Part shown: in pieces, positions 48,117-58,373 of the stretch | How the letters are laid out: every line of letters starts with the position of its first letter | Position numbering within the stretch: position 1 is the stretch's first letter | NCBI RefSeq assembly: GCF_014170375.1 | Contig: NZ_LZZW01000023.1 | Coordinates: forward strand, 236,379 to 300,378 | Reading direction: 5' to 3' | Source: Variovorax sp. UMC13 | GTDB taxonomy: Bacteria; Pseudomonadota; Gammaproteobacteria; Burkholderiales; Burkholderiaceae_C | DNA length: 64,000 nucleotides | Notes under the pieces: generated by a model | Databases searched by the model: none | What the model was told of the DNA's origin: nothing | Seen by the model: the letters and a program-made list of their open reading frames with translations, nothing else | Position numbers and translations under genes: made by a program

Positions 48117-49235
48117 ATGAACCCCACCTTCCGCCTCGGCCTTCCTCGCTTCCTCCCGCTGATGGCCCTGTTCGCCGCGGCCGCCACCGCCCCGGTTGCG
48201 CAGGCCACCGAGACCTTCCTGCCCGCCTGCTACAAGCCCGCGGCCGGCGTCAGCAGCACCATCAGCTACCCCGCGCGCAAGGGCCCGTACCGCGTGGCGC
48301 TGGTCAACGGCCACACCGGCATCCCGTGGCGCATGCAGATGATCCAGCAGACCCGGGCCTGGGCCGCGCGCCCCGAGGTGGCCAAGGACATCAAGGAACT
48401 GAAGGTGGTCAGCACCGGCGCCGACGTGGCGAGCCAGATCGCCGCCATCGACAACTTCATCCAGGCCGGCTACGACGCCATCGCCTTCATCGCGGTCAAC
48501 CCCAAGGCCTTCGATGCGGTGATCCGGCGGGCGAAGAAGGCGGGCACGGTGCTGGTGTCCTTCGACAACCCGGTCGACAGCCCGGACGTCGTGCGCATCA
48601 CGCCCGAATGGATCGAGTTCGAGGGCGACATCAAGACCCAGGCCGTGGTCGACCTGATGCCGGTGAAGAAGGGCAAGCTGCTCGAGGTGCGCGGCCTGCC
48701 GGGCAACTCCACCGACCGTGACCGCCATGCGGGCGTGCGCAAGGTCCTCGACAAGTACAAGGACATCTCGGTGGTCGAGGTCACGGGCAACTGGGACACC
48801 GGCACGGTGCAGAAGGTGGTGGCCGACGCCATCGCGGTCAACGGCAAGTTCGATGCGGTGGTGTGCCAGCACGGCTGCCGCGGCGTGACCAGCGCCATGA
48901 AGGCGGCCGGCCATCCGCCGGTGCCGGTGGGCGGCGACGCCGAGAACGGCTTCGTCAAGGCGCTGATCGAGCAGAAGATCCCGGGCATCTCGGTCTCGAC
49001 CTCGCCCGGCCAGGGGCCGGTGGCGATGCGCGCGGCCCTGGCGCTGCTGCAGGGCCAGGCGCTGCCCTCGCTGGTGAACCTGCCCACGCCGAACGTGCTG
49101 ACCAAGGACATGAAGGCAGAGGTCAACTACTTCCCCAGCCTGCCCGACAGCTACGAGACGGTGTCCAGCTACGCGAGCTGCGGCATCAGCTTCACGCCCG
49201 ACGAGATCAACAAGTTCAACCCGGACAACAACTGA
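48117..49235 (+). CDS. Ribose/sugar-type ABC transporter substrate-binding protein
   Basis: A 372-residue periplasmic-binding protein of the LacI/ribose-binding fold with a signal peptide (cleavage at VAQA, about residue 29). It has VALVNGHTGIPWRMQMIQQTRAW and a typical late VPVGGDAENGF hinge segment. Such proteins bind sugars, sugar acids or similar polyols. There are three cysteine-rich spots (PACYKP, CQHGCRG, SYASCG), so disulfides are possible. It is 49 bases downstream of the VOC gene. The ligand is unknown. Confidence 0.92.
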   Translation: MNPTFRLGLPRFLPLMALFAAAATAPVAQATETFLPACYKPAAGVSSTISYPARKGPYRVALVNGHTGIPWRMQMIQQTRAWAARPEVAKDIKELKVVSTGADVASQIAAIDNFIQAGYDAIAFIAVNPKAFDAVIRRAKKAGTVLVSFDNPVDSPDVVRITPEWIEFEGDIKTQAVVDLMPVKKGKLLEVRGLPGNSTDRDRHAGVRKVLDKYKDISVVEVTGNWDTGTVQKVVADAIAVNGKFDAVVCQHGCRGVTSAMKAAGHPPVPVGGDAENGFVKALIEQKIPGISVSTSPGQGPVAMRAALALLQGQALPSLVNLPTPNVLTKDMKAEVNYFPSLPDSYETVSSYASCGISFTPDEINKFNPDNN

Positions 49236-49258
49236 GCCGGCCAACCTGGAGATCCGGA

Positions 49259-50830
49259 GTGAACAACGACTATCTGCAGCTGATCGGCGTCAGCAAGCGC
49301 TACGGGGGCATCACCGCGCTGAGCGACGTGTGCTTCAGCGCCGCGCGCGGCTCGATCCACGCCATCCTCGGCGAGAACGGGGCGGGCAAGAGCACGCTCA
49401 TGAAGACGCTGGCCGGCGTGGTGCGGCCCGACACCGGCGCGGTGCGGCTCGACGGCCGCGAACTGCGCATGACGGGGCCCGCGCAGGCGCTGGACGAAGG
49501 CATCGTCTGCATCTTCCAGGAGCTGTCGCTGGTGCCGCACCTGAGCGTGGCCGCCAACATCTGCCTGGCCAACCCGCCGCGCAACCGGCTGGGGCTGATC
49601 GACGCGCGGCGCCAGAACGAGATGGCGCGCGAGGCGCTGGCGCGCATCGGCTGCGAACGCCAGATCGACCTGCGCGAGCGCTGCATCGACCTGCCGCTGT
49701 CGCAGCGCCAGATCGTGGAGATCGCCAAGGCCGTGGTGCGTCGCCCGCGCGTGCTGATCCTCGACGAGGCCACCTCGGCGCTCACCGCCGAGGACGTGGA
49801 GAAGGTCATGCGCCTCCTGCGCACGCTGCGCGAGGAGGGCACCTGCGTGCTCTTCATCTCGCACCGCATGCACGAGGTCGACGCGCTGGCCGACACCTGC
49901 TCGGTGTTCCGCAACGGCGAGCATGTCAGCACCTTCGCCGCCGGCACCAAGCCGCATGAAGAGATCGTGCGGCTCATGATCGGACGGCCGATCGCGCAGG
50001 TCTACCCGCCCAAGCCCGCGCCGCTGCCCGCATCGGTGCCGCCCTACCTGCAGGTGAGCGGCCTGCGCTCGGGCACGCAGCTCAAGGGCGTGGAGCTTTC
50101 GGTGCGGCCCGGCGAGATCGTCGGCCTGGGCGGGCTCGACGGGCAGGGCCAGCGCGAGCTGATGCTGGCGCTCGCGGGCCTGCTGCGCGACGCGCGCGGC
50201 GAGATCCGCATCGGCGCCCAGACCACGCCGCCCGACGGCCCGCGCGGCGGCAAGCGCGAGGGCTACCGCATGGCGCTGATTCCCGAGGACCGCAAGACCG
50301 AGGGACTGATGCTCGCCCAGTCGGTGCACGACAACCTGGGCGTGTCCGCGCTCGACCGCATCAGCCGCCTTGGCGTGGTCGACCACGCGGCCGAGCAGGC
50401 GCTGGTCGCCGAGCTGGTGAAGACGCTGCAGATCAAGGCGCCCGACACCCGCGTGGCCGTGTCCACGCTGTCGGGCGGCAACCAGCAGAAGGTGGTGCTG
50501 GCCAAGTGGCTCGCCACCCAGCCCCGGCTGCTGCTGCTGATGGACCCGACGCGCGGCGTCGACGTCGGCACCAAGCAGGAGATCTACCGCCTGTTCCGCG
50601 ACCTGGCCGCCAAGGGCCTGGCCATTCTTTTCTATTCCACCGACTGCGATGAACTCATCGGCCTGTGCGACCGCGTGCTCGTGATGTACGACGGCCAGGT
50701 CCGCGCCTCGCTCGCGGGCGCCACGCTCACCGAAGAACAGATCCTCATGAATGCGATGAACCTCGGGCGCGGCGATGCGCCCGCCCACACCCGCCGCGTG
50801 CGCGCCGGGGCCCTGGAGTACGCGGCATGA
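49259..50830 (+). CDS. Sugar-type ABC transporter ATP-binding protein (two ATPase domains)
   Basis: A 523-residue RbsA/MglA-type protein starting with GTG at 49259 behind GGAG. The first ATPase has Walker A GENGAGKST and Walker B VLILDEATSALT, but its signature reads LPLSQRQIVEIAKA instead of LSGGQ. The second has no full Walker A (LGGLDGQGQREL) but has TLSGGNQQKVVLAKWL and LLMDPTRGVDVGT. This asymmetry is usual in the family. It powers the two permeases that follow by overlap. Confidence 0.94.
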   Translation: MNNDYLQLIGVSKRYGGITALSDVCFSAARGSIHAILGENGAGKSTLMKTLAGVVRPDTGAVRLDGRELRMTGPAQALDEGIVCIFQELSLVPHLSVAANICLANPPRNRLGLIDARRQNEMAREALARIGCERQIDLRERCIDLPLSQRQIVEIAKAVVRRPRVLILDEATSALTAEDVEKVMRLLRTLREEGTCVLFISHRMHEVDALADTCSVFRNGEHVSTFAAGTKPHEEIVRLMIGRPIAQVYPPKPAPLPASVPPYLQVSGLRSGTQLKGVELSVRPGEIVGLGGLDGQGQRELMLALAGLLRDARGEIRIGAQTTPPDGPRGGKREGYRMALIPEDRKTEGLMLAQSVHDNLGVSALDRISRLGVVDHAAEQALVAELVKTLQIKAPDTRVAVSTLSGGNQQKVVLAKWLATQPRLLLLMDPTRGVDVGTKQEIYRLFRDLAAKGLAILFYSTDCDELIGLCDRVLVMYDGQVRASLAGATLTEEQILMNAMNLGRGDAPAHTRRVRAGALEYAA

Positions 50831-51801
50831 ACGCCGCCTCGCTCCATCTGCGCCACCATGCGCGCACGCTGCTCGCGCTGGGCCTGCTCGGCGTGCTGCT
50901 GCTCGCCTTCCTGGCGATCCATCCGCGCGGCGCCTCGGCCGCGGTGCTCACCGCCTGGTCCAACCAGGGCGTGGCGCTGGCGCTGGTCGCCATCGGCCAG
51001 ACGCTGGTGGTGCTGACCAGCGGCATCGACATCTCGATCGGCGCGATCATGGCGCTCAGCAACTGCGTGGCCTCCACGCTGGTACAGGGCGATCCCACCC
51101 AGGTCGCGCTGGGCGTGGCCGCGGTGCTGCTGGTGGGCACGCTGTGCGGCGTGACCAACGGGCTGATCATCGTCTACGCGCGCATCCAGCCCATCGTCGC
51201 GACGCTGGCCACCGGCACCATCTACACCGGCATCGCGCTGCTGGTGCGGCCCACGCCCGGCGGCGAGGTCGACGCGGGCCTGAGCGACGCCATGACCGGC
51301 ACGCTGGGCGACCTGGTGCCGACCTCGCTGGTGGTGCTGGGGCTGGTGGTGCTGCTGGTGTGGGAGCCGCTGCGGCGCTCGCTCACCGGGCGCACGCTGT
51401 TCGCGCTGGGCTCGGCCGAGCAGGCGGCCTACATGTCGGGCCTGTCGGTGGACCGCGCCAAGATCGTGGCCTATGCCACGGCCGGCCTGTTCGCGGCCAT
51501 GGGCGGCCTGTTCCTGGGCTTCCAGACCGCCAGCGGCGACGCCGCCATCGGCCTGCCCTACACGCTCAATTCCGTGGCCGCGGTGGTGCTCGGCGGTGCC
51601 GCGCTCAGCGGCGGCGCGGCCAGCGTGCTCGGCACCATCGCCGGCGCCTTCCTGCTGCGCACCATCGGCAGCCTGATGTTCTTCACCGGTGTGCCGCCGC
51701 TCGCACAGCCGCTGTTCGAGGGACTGGTGCTGATCTGCGCCGTCGCGCTGGGCGCCACGCGCCTGCTGCGCATCCGCAACCGCCTGGAGATCTTCCGATG
51801 A
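50827..51801 (+). CDS. Sugar-type ABC transporter permease 1
   Basis: A 324-residue RbsC-like permease with eight to ten membrane helices. Family segments are TSGIDISIGAIMALSN (about residues 72-87), the coupling region LGSAEQAAYMSGLSVDRAKI, and VAAVVLGGAALSGGAASVLGTIAGAFLL. It overlaps the ATPase gene by four bases, and its own stop overlaps the second permease. Two different permease genes imply a heterodimeric channel. Confidence 0.93.
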   Translation: MNAASLHLRHHARTLLALGLLGVLLLAFLAIHPRGASAAVLTAWSNQGVALALVAIGQTLVVLTSGIDISIGAIMALSNCVASTLVQGDPTQVALGVAAVLLVGTLCGVTNGLIIVYARIQPIVATLATGTIYTGIALLVRPTPGGEVDAGLSDAMTGTLGDLVPTSLVVLGLVVLLVWEPLRRSLTGRTLFALGSAEQAAYMSGLSVDRAKIVAYATAGLFAAMGGLFLGFQTASGDAAIGLPYTLNSVAAVVLGGAALSGGAASVLGTIAGAFLLRTIGSLMFFTGVPPLAQPLFEGLVLICAVALGATRLLRIRNRLEIFR

Positions 51802-52754
51802 GCACGCTCGCCCTTCGCAACCCGATCAAGACCCCGACCGGCGCGGTGCTGCTGGCGCTCGCGGCCCTGCTGCTGCTGGGCGGCGCGGTCAACAGCCAGT
51901 TCTTCTCGCCGACCTACCTGCTGCTGCAGCTGCAGAGCGGCGCCTTCCTCGGCGTGATCGCCGCGGGCGCGACGCTGGTGATCCTGCTCGGCCACATCGA
52001 CCTCTCGGTGCCCTGGACGCTGACCGTCGCCGCCACCGTGGCCACGGCCGTGGCGCGCGCCAAGGGCGGCGCCTGGGCCGAGCTCGGCCCGCTGGCCGGC
52101 ATCGCCGCGGGCGCGCTGATCGGCCTGCTCAACGGGGTGGGCGTGGCCTACCTGCGCATCCCCTCGCTGATCTGGACGCTGGCGGTCAACACCATCCTGC
52201 TGGGCGCGGTGGCCTTCTATGCCGGCAACACCGTGATCTCGAGCGAGCCCTCGCCCGTCATGGCCGCGCTGGGCGCGGGCCGCAGCTTCGGCGTGCTGCC
52301 CAATGCGGTGCTGGTGTGGGTGGCGGTGTCGGTGCTGGTGGTGTGGGTGCTGCGCCGCACGCTGATGGGCCGCTACATCTATGCGGTGGGCACGCGCGAG
52401 GTGGCGGCCCACATGTCGGGCATCGACACCCGCCGCGTGATCCTGGGCGCCTTCGTGGCCTCGGGCGTGTGCAGCGCCATCGCGGGCCTGCTGCTGGCGG
52501 GCTACGCCGGCCAGTCGTACCAGCGCATGGGCGACCCCTTCCTGCTGCCCGGCATCGCGGCCGTGGTGGTGGGCGGCACCAGCATCCTGGGCGGACGCGG
52601 CCGCTACGGCGGCACCGTGGCGGGCGTGCTGCTGATCACGCTGATGAGCAGCATGCTGTCGCTGATGCACGTGCCCGAGGCCGTGAAGCAGATCTGCTAC
52701 GGGCTGGTGATCGTCGTGATGGTCGGCCTCTACAGCCGCCGGCAGGCCGGCTGA
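51798..52754 (+). CDS. Sugar-type ABC transporter permease 2
   Basis: A 318-residue RbsC-like permease, paralogous to permease 1. It has LLGHIDLSVPWTLTVAATVAT, the coupling region VGTREVAAHMSGIDTRRVI, and VVVGGTSILGGRGRYGGTVAGVLLI. It completes a binding protein-ATPase-two-permease set. Only 31 bases separate it from the enone-reductase-like gene, so import and conversion are likely on one transcript. Confidence 0.93.
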   Translation: MSTLALRNPIKTPTGAVLLALAALLLLGGAVNSQFFSPTYLLLQLQSGAFLGVIAAGATLVILLGHIDLSVPWTLTVAATVATAVARAKGGAWAELGPLAGIAAGALIGLLNGVGVAYLRIPSLIWTLAVNTILLGAVAFYAGNTVISSEPSPVMAALGAGRSFGVLPNAVLVWVAVSVLVVWVLRRTLMGRYIYAVGTREVAAHMSGIDTRRVILGAFVASGVCSAIAGLLLAGYAGQSYQRMGDPFLLPGIAAVVVGGTSILGGRGRYGGTVAGVLLITLMSSMLSLMHVPEAVKQICYGLVIVVMVGLYSRRQAG

Positions 52755-52785
52755 GCCCGCTTCCTTCCCTTCAGGAGACACAACC

Positions 52786-53859
52786 ATGCTCGACCAACGT
52801 GCACTCATCGTCGGCGTGACCGGCATCGTGGGCAACAACCTCGCGCGCCAGCTGCTGGCCGAGGGCGGCTGGGAGGTCGTGGGCCTCTCGCGCAAGCCGC
52901 CGCTGGGCCTGTCGCGCGTCCGCCATGTCGCGGTCGACGTGCTGGACGCCGAGGCCACGCGCGCCGCGCTGGCCGAGGTCCGGCCGACCCACGTCTTCTT
53001 CTGCACCTGGACCCGCATGGGCAACGAGGCCGACAACTGCCGCGTCAACGGCGCGATGGTGCGCCATGTGCTCGACGCGGTCAGCGGCCCGGGCCGGATG
53101 TCGGTGCGGCACGTGGCGCTGGTCACGGGCACCAAGAACTACCTCGGGCCCTTCGACATGTACGCGCGCAACAAGCCTGAGACGCCGTTCCGCGAGGACC
53201 AGCCGCGGCTGCCGATCGAGAACTTCTACTACGTGCAGGAAGACGTGGTGTTCGAGTTCGCCGCGCGCCACGGCTGGTCGTGGAGCGTGCACAGGCCGCA
53301 CACCATCGTCGGCTACGCGGTGGGCAACGCGATGAACATCGGCGTCACGCTGGCGGTCTACGCCTCGGTCTGCAAAGCGCACGGCCGGCCCTTCGTCTTC
53401 CCCGGCTCACCCACGCAGTACACGGGCCTGAGCGACGTGACCGACGCGCGCCTGCTCGCGCGCCACATCGCCTGGGCCGCCACCACCCCGGCCGCGCGCA
53501 ACGAGGCCTTCAATGTGGCCAACGGCGACGTGTTCCGCTGGCAGCGGCTGTGGGGCGTGATCGCCGACGACTTCGGGCTCGAGGCCGCGCCGTACCCGGG
53601 CCAGCCAGTGCCGCTGCAGCAGCAGATGGCCGACATGGCGCCCCTGTGGGACGGCCTGGTGCAGGCCCACCGGCTGCAGCCGCACCGCCTGGACGCGCTG
53701 GCCTCGGCCTGGCACACCGACCTCGACCTGGGCCGGCCGATGGAGTGCGTCAACGACATGAACAAGAGCCGGCGCCTGGGCTTCGTCGGCTTCCAGGACA
53801 CCGAGCGGTCCTTCCTCGACCTGTTCGACCAATTGCGCCACGAACGAATCATTCCCTGA
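52786..53859 (+). CDS. PRISE-like SDR (progesterone 5-beta-reductase/iridoid synthase family)
   Basis: A 357-residue extended short-chain dehydrogenase. Rossmann motif GVTGIVGNNLARQLL near residue 10. The usual YxxxK is replaced by the pattern of PRISE enzymes: the lysine in TGTKNYLGPF (about residue 115) and the tyrosine in NFYYVQED (about residue 147). These enzymes reduce the C=C bond of enones, such as progesterone or 8-oxogeranial in plants; bacterial relatives are less known. In this operon it may reduce an enone of the imported molecule. Function beyond the motif is inferred. Confidence 0.82.
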   Translation: MLDQRALIVGVTGIVGNNLARQLLAEGGWEVVGLSRKPPLGLSRVRHVAVDVLDAEATRAALAEVRPTHVFFCTWTRMGNEADNCRVNGAMVRHVLDAVSGPGRMSVRHVALVTGTKNYLGPFDMYARNKPETPFREDQPRLPIENFYYVQEDVVFEFAARHGWSWSVHRPHTIVGYAVGNAMNIGVTLAVYASVCKAHGRPFVFPGSPTQYTGLSDVTDARLLARHIAWAATTPAARNEAFNVANGDVFRWQRLWGVIADDFGLEAAPYPGQPVPLQQQMADMAPLWDGLVQAHRLQPHRLDALASAWHTDLDLGRPMECVNDMNKSRRLGFVGFQDTERSFLDLFDQLRHERIIP

Positions 53860-53881
53860 CAACAAAGAACGGAGCACAACC

Positions 53882-54667
53882 ATGACACAACCCTTCGACG
53901 GCCGCGTGGCGATCGTCACCGGCGCGGGCGCCGGCATCGGCCTGGAGACCGCGCGGCAATTCCTCGTGGCGGGTGCGCGCGTGATCGCCGCCGACCTCGA
54001 CACCTCGGCGCTCGCGTCGCTGGCGAGCGACGCGCTGCACCCGGTCACGGCCGACATGCGCGATCCCGAGGCCGCGGACCGGCTGGCGCGCGAGGCGCTG
54101 CAACGCTTCGGCCAGATCGACATCCTGTTCAACAACGCGGGCGTGGCCACCGCGCGCAACGGCTTCCTGAGCATCCGCGACGAGGACTGGCAGGTCACCT
54201 TCAACCTCAACCTGATGGGCTACGTGCGCATGAGCCGCGCGGTGCTGCCGCACATGGTCGAGCGCAAGCGCGGCGCGCTGGTGCACTGCGCGTCGGAAAC
54301 CGGGCGCATCCCGCATCCGCTGCTGCCCGACTACAGCGTGTCGAAGGCCGCGATCCTGATGCTGTCGAAGATCCTCGCGACCGAGTTCACCGGGCAGGGC
54401 GTGCGTTCGAACGTGGTGTCGCCCGCGCACGTGCGCACCGCGCTGTGGGACCGGCCGGGCGGCTTCCTCGATTCGCTGGCCGCCAAGTACGGCTCGGGCC
54501 GCGAGGAGGCGATCGACATCTTCCTCCAGACCGCCAACATCCCCTCGGGCCGGCTGGGCCGGCCGGAGGACGTGGCGGCCGCCGTGCTGTTCCTGGCGTC
54601 GGACCAGGCCGATTTCATCACCGGCGTCGAGCTGGCGGTGAACGGCGGCGTGACCAAGTTCGTCTGA
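53882..54667 (+). CDS. Short-chain dehydrogenase/reductase 1
   Basis: A 261-residue classical SDR. NAD(P) motif VTGAGAGIGLETA, NNAG in LFNNAGVA, active-site YSVSK, and a C-terminal ELAVNGGVTKFV. An acidic residue after the second strand (AADLDTS) suggests NAD+ preference. It oxidises or reduces a hydroxy/keto group of the imported compound. It is 22 bases downstream of the PRISE-like gene and 11 bases before the next SDR. Confidence 0.9.
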   Translation: MTQPFDGRVAIVTGAGAGIGLETARQFLVAGARVIAADLDTSALASLASDALHPVTADMRDPEAADRLAREALQRFGQIDILFNNAGVATARNGFLSIRDEDWQVTFNLNLMGYVRMSRAVLPHMVERKRGALVHCASETGRIPHPLLPDYSVSKAAILMLSKILATEFTGQGVRSNVVSPAHVRTALWDRPGGFLDSLAAKYGSGREEAIDIFLQTANIPSGRLGRPEDVAAAVLFLASDQADFITGVELAVNGGVTKFV

Positions 54668-54678
54668 GGAGCGCGGCC

Positions 54679-55467
54679 ATGCAACGCTTCGATCGACGCG
54701 TGGTGCTGGTCACCGGTGCCGGCTCCGGCATCGGTGCGGCGATCGCGCAGCGCCTGGCGCAGGAGGGCGCCTCGGTGACCGTGGCCGACCGCGACCCGGC
54801 CGCCGCCGCGGCCGTCGCCGCCGCGCTCGAGGCAGAGGGGCAGGACGCGGTCGCGATCGGCCTCGACGTGACGAGCAGCCAGGACATCGCGGGCGCGGTG
54901 GCGCACCTGCGGGCACGTCACGGGCACCTGGACGCGCTGGTCAACAACGCGGGCATCCACCACGGCGCGAGTTTCGAGGACACCGACATGGCGGACTGGC
55001 GCCGGCTGATGGCGGTCAACGTCGAAGGCACGATGGGCCTGTCGCTGGCGGCGCTGCCGCTGCTCAAGGCCGCGGGCCGGCCGACCGCCATCGTCAACCT
55101 GTCCTCGATCTCCGGCCTGGGCGGCGACTTCGGCCAGGCCGCCTACGCCACCAGCAAGGGCGCGGTCACGCACCTCACGCGCAGCATGGCGCTGGACCTT
55201 GCGAAGTTCGGCATCCGCGTGAACGCGGTGTGCCCGGGCTCGGTGCGCACGCCGATGTTCGACGCCGCCATCGCCAAGCTCGACCCTGCCACGGTGGGCC
55301 AGGCCTTCGCCAACGCCTACCCGATGGGGCGCATCGCCTTGCCGGCCGAGGTCGCGGCCGCGGTGGCCTTCCTGGCCTCGGACGACGCCTCCTTCGTCAA
55401 CGGCGTGAACCTGCCGGTGGACGGCGGCCTGACGGCCCACAACGGCGCGCCGCGCTTCGACGCCTGA
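54679..55467 (+). CDS. Short-chain dehydrogenase/reductase 2
   Basis: A 262-residue classical SDR with VTGAGSGIGAAIA, VADRD after the second strand (NAD-type acidic residue), LVNNAGIH, the serine in VNLSSISGLGG, and YATSK as catalytic pair. The C-terminus has NGVNLPVDGGL. It follows SDR 1 directly. It could catalyse the next step on the same ring or sugar. The order of steps is not readable. Confidence 0.9.
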   Translation: MQRFDRRVVLVTGAGSGIGAAIAQRLAQEGASVTVADRDPAAAAAVAAALEAEGQDAVAIGLDVTSSQDIAGAVAHLRARHGHLDALVNNAGIHHGASFEDTDMADWRRLMAVNVEGTMGLSLAALPLLKAAGRPTAIVNLSSISGLGGDFGQAAYATSKGAVTHLTRSMALDLAKFGIRVNAVCPGSVRTPMFDAAIAKLDPATVGQAFANAYPMGRIALPAEVAAAVAFLASDDASFVNGVNLPVDGGLTAHNGAPRFDA

Positions 55468-55511
55468 GGCGTCGGCACTTCCCCACGACAAGCAGCCCAA
55501 CAGGAGACCCC

Positions 55512-56300
55512 ATGGACCTTGGACTCGAAGGCGCCCGCGCGCTGGTCACCGCATCGAGCGGCGGCATCGGACGCGAGATCGCCCACACCCTGGCGCGCGA
55601 AAGCGCCACCGTCTACGTCAACGGCCGCACCGCGAAGGCGGTCGATGCGGCGCTCGCCGACCTGCGCGCGCGCACGCCGGGCGCGCGGCTCGAAGGCCTG
55701 GTGGCCGACAACGGCGGCGCGCCGGGCTGCGCCGAGACCATCGCCCGGCTGCCCGAGGTCGATGTCCTGGTGAACAACCTCGGCATCTACGAGGCCGTGC
55801 CCTTCACGCAGACCACCGACGCGCAGTGGCGCGAGAGCTTCGAGGTCAACGTGATGAGCGGCGTGCGGCTGGGCCGCCACTACATCCAGGGCATGCTGGC
55901 GCGCGGCCATGGCCGCATCGTCTTCCTGGCCAGCGAAGCCGCGATCGCGCCCGCGCTGGAGCTGCCGCACTACAGCGCCTCGAAGTCGATGACGCTGGCG
56001 GTCTCGCGCACGCTCGCCGAACTGACCAAGGGCACGGCGGTCACGGTCAACGCCGTGGTGCCGGGCTCGACGCGCACCGAGGGCGTGCGCGTGTTCGTGC
56101 AGGGCCTGTTCCCGGAGCTGCCCTACGAGGAGGCCGAGCGCCGCTTCGTGGCGGAGAACCGCGGCACCTCGATCATCGCGCGGCTCATCGATCCGGCCGA
56201 GGTGGCGGACCTGGTGGCCTTCGTGTGCAGCCGGCGCGCCGCTGCCATCAACGGCGCGGCGCTGCGCGTGGACGGCGGCATCGTCCGCTCGATCTACTGA
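55512..56300 (+). CDS. Short-chain dehydrogenase/reductase 3 (atypical)
   Basis: A 262-residue SDR whose glycine motif is VTASSGGIGREIA and whose fourth-strand motif is NNLG rather than NNAG, with catalytic YSASK. Variants of this kind include 3-oxoacyl-ACP-reductase-like proteins of secondary pathways. The C-terminus reads NGAALRVDGGIVRS. Good ribosome site CAGGAG before the ATG. It ends in a TGATG overlap with SDR 4. Confidence 0.88.
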   Translation: MDLGLEGARALVTASSGGIGREIAHTLARESATVYVNGRTAKAVDAALADLRARTPGARLEGLVADNGGAPGCAETIARLPEVDVLVNNLGIYEAVPFTQTTDAQWRESFEVNVMSGVRLGRHYIQGMLARGHGRIVFLASEAAIAPALELPHYSASKSMTLAVSRTLAELTKGTAVTVNAVVPGSTRTEGVRVFVQGLFPELPYEEAERRFVAENRGTSIIARLIDPAEVADLVAFVCSRRAAAINGAALRVDGGIVRSIY

Positions 56301-57103
56301 TGAGCGCCGCACCGTCCTACCAGGCGCGGCCCGAGGTGCCATTCGCCGACCTGCTCGACCTGCGCGGCCGGACCGCGGTGGTGACCGGCGGGGCCGAGGG
56401 CATCGGCTTCGCGATCGCGCGGCGTTTCGCCGAAGCGGGCGCCCGCGTGGTCGTGGGCGACCTGCAGCCCGGCCGCACCGGCGAACTCGCGGCCGCGGGC
56501 CACGAGGTGCGCCACGTGCCCACCGACGTCACCGCGCAGGGCGAGCTCGACGGCCTGCTCGACGCCGCCGTGGCCGCGCACGGGAGGGTCGACGTCTTCG
56601 TGAACAACGCGGGCATCTACCCGCTGCGCGCGGTCGAGGAGATCGACGGCGCCTTCTGGGACCGCATGTTCGCGGTGAACTGCAAGGCCATGTTCTTCGG
56701 CGCGCAGGCCGCGAGCCGGCGCATGAAGGCGCAGGGGGAGGGCGGTGCGATCGTCAACCTGTCCTCGATCTGCGGCCACAAGCCCATGCCCAACCACTGC
56801 GCCTACGACGCGTCCAAGGGCGCGGTGCTGGCGATGACGCGCAACCTCGCGCTGGCACCGGCGCCGCACGGCATCCGCGTGAACTCGGTCTCGCCGGGGC
56901 TGACCGCCACGCCCGGCAACCTCAAGCCCGAGCTGTTCCGCCAGCTGCAGGCCAGCGGCGTGCTCGAGCACATTCCGCTGCGCCGCCAGGCCGAGCCCGC
57001 CGAGATCGCGAACACGGTGCTGTTCCTGGCCTCGCCGATGGCCAGCTACGTGACCGGCACCGACCTGCTGGTCGACGGCGGCTGGCTGCTGCACGGCATC
57101 TGA
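56300..57103 (+). CDS. Short-chain dehydrogenase/reductase 4
   Basis: A 267-residue classical SDR with an extra N-terminal tail of about 20 residues before VTGGAEGIGFAIA. It has VGDLQPG after the second strand (NAD-type), FVNNAGIYP, VNLSSICG, and catalytic YDASK. The C-terminus is GTDLLVDGGWLLHGI. It shares one base with the stop of SDR 3 (TGATG). Last of four SDR genes in a row. Confidence 0.9.
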   Translation: MSAAPSYQARPEVPFADLLDLRGRTAVVTGGAEGIGFAIARRFAEAGARVVVGDLQPGRTGELAAAGHEVRHVPTDVTAQGELDGLLDAAVAAHGRVDVFVNNAGIYPLRAVEEIDGAFWDRMFAVNCKAMFFGAQAASRRMKAQGEGGAIVNLSSICGHKPMPNHCAYDASKGAVLAMTRNLALAPAPHGIRVNSVSPGLTATPGNLKPELFRQLQASGVLEHIPLRRQAEPAEIANTVLFLASPMASYVTGTDLLVDGGWLLHGI

Positions 57104-57149
57104 GCCGCACCCCTTTCCCTTCCTTTCTCCCACTCTTTCTTCGACACCC

Positions 57150-58256
<1,107 letters not shown>

Positions 58257-58373
58257 AGCCCCGGGCCCTCCCTTTTCCCACAGCCTTCGTGCCGCGCCGC
58301 CCGGCCGCGGCCCGCGCTCATTTTTCCGCTGTTTTTTTCCAACCCCTGACCTCAACGAAAGAGAGAAGACTCC

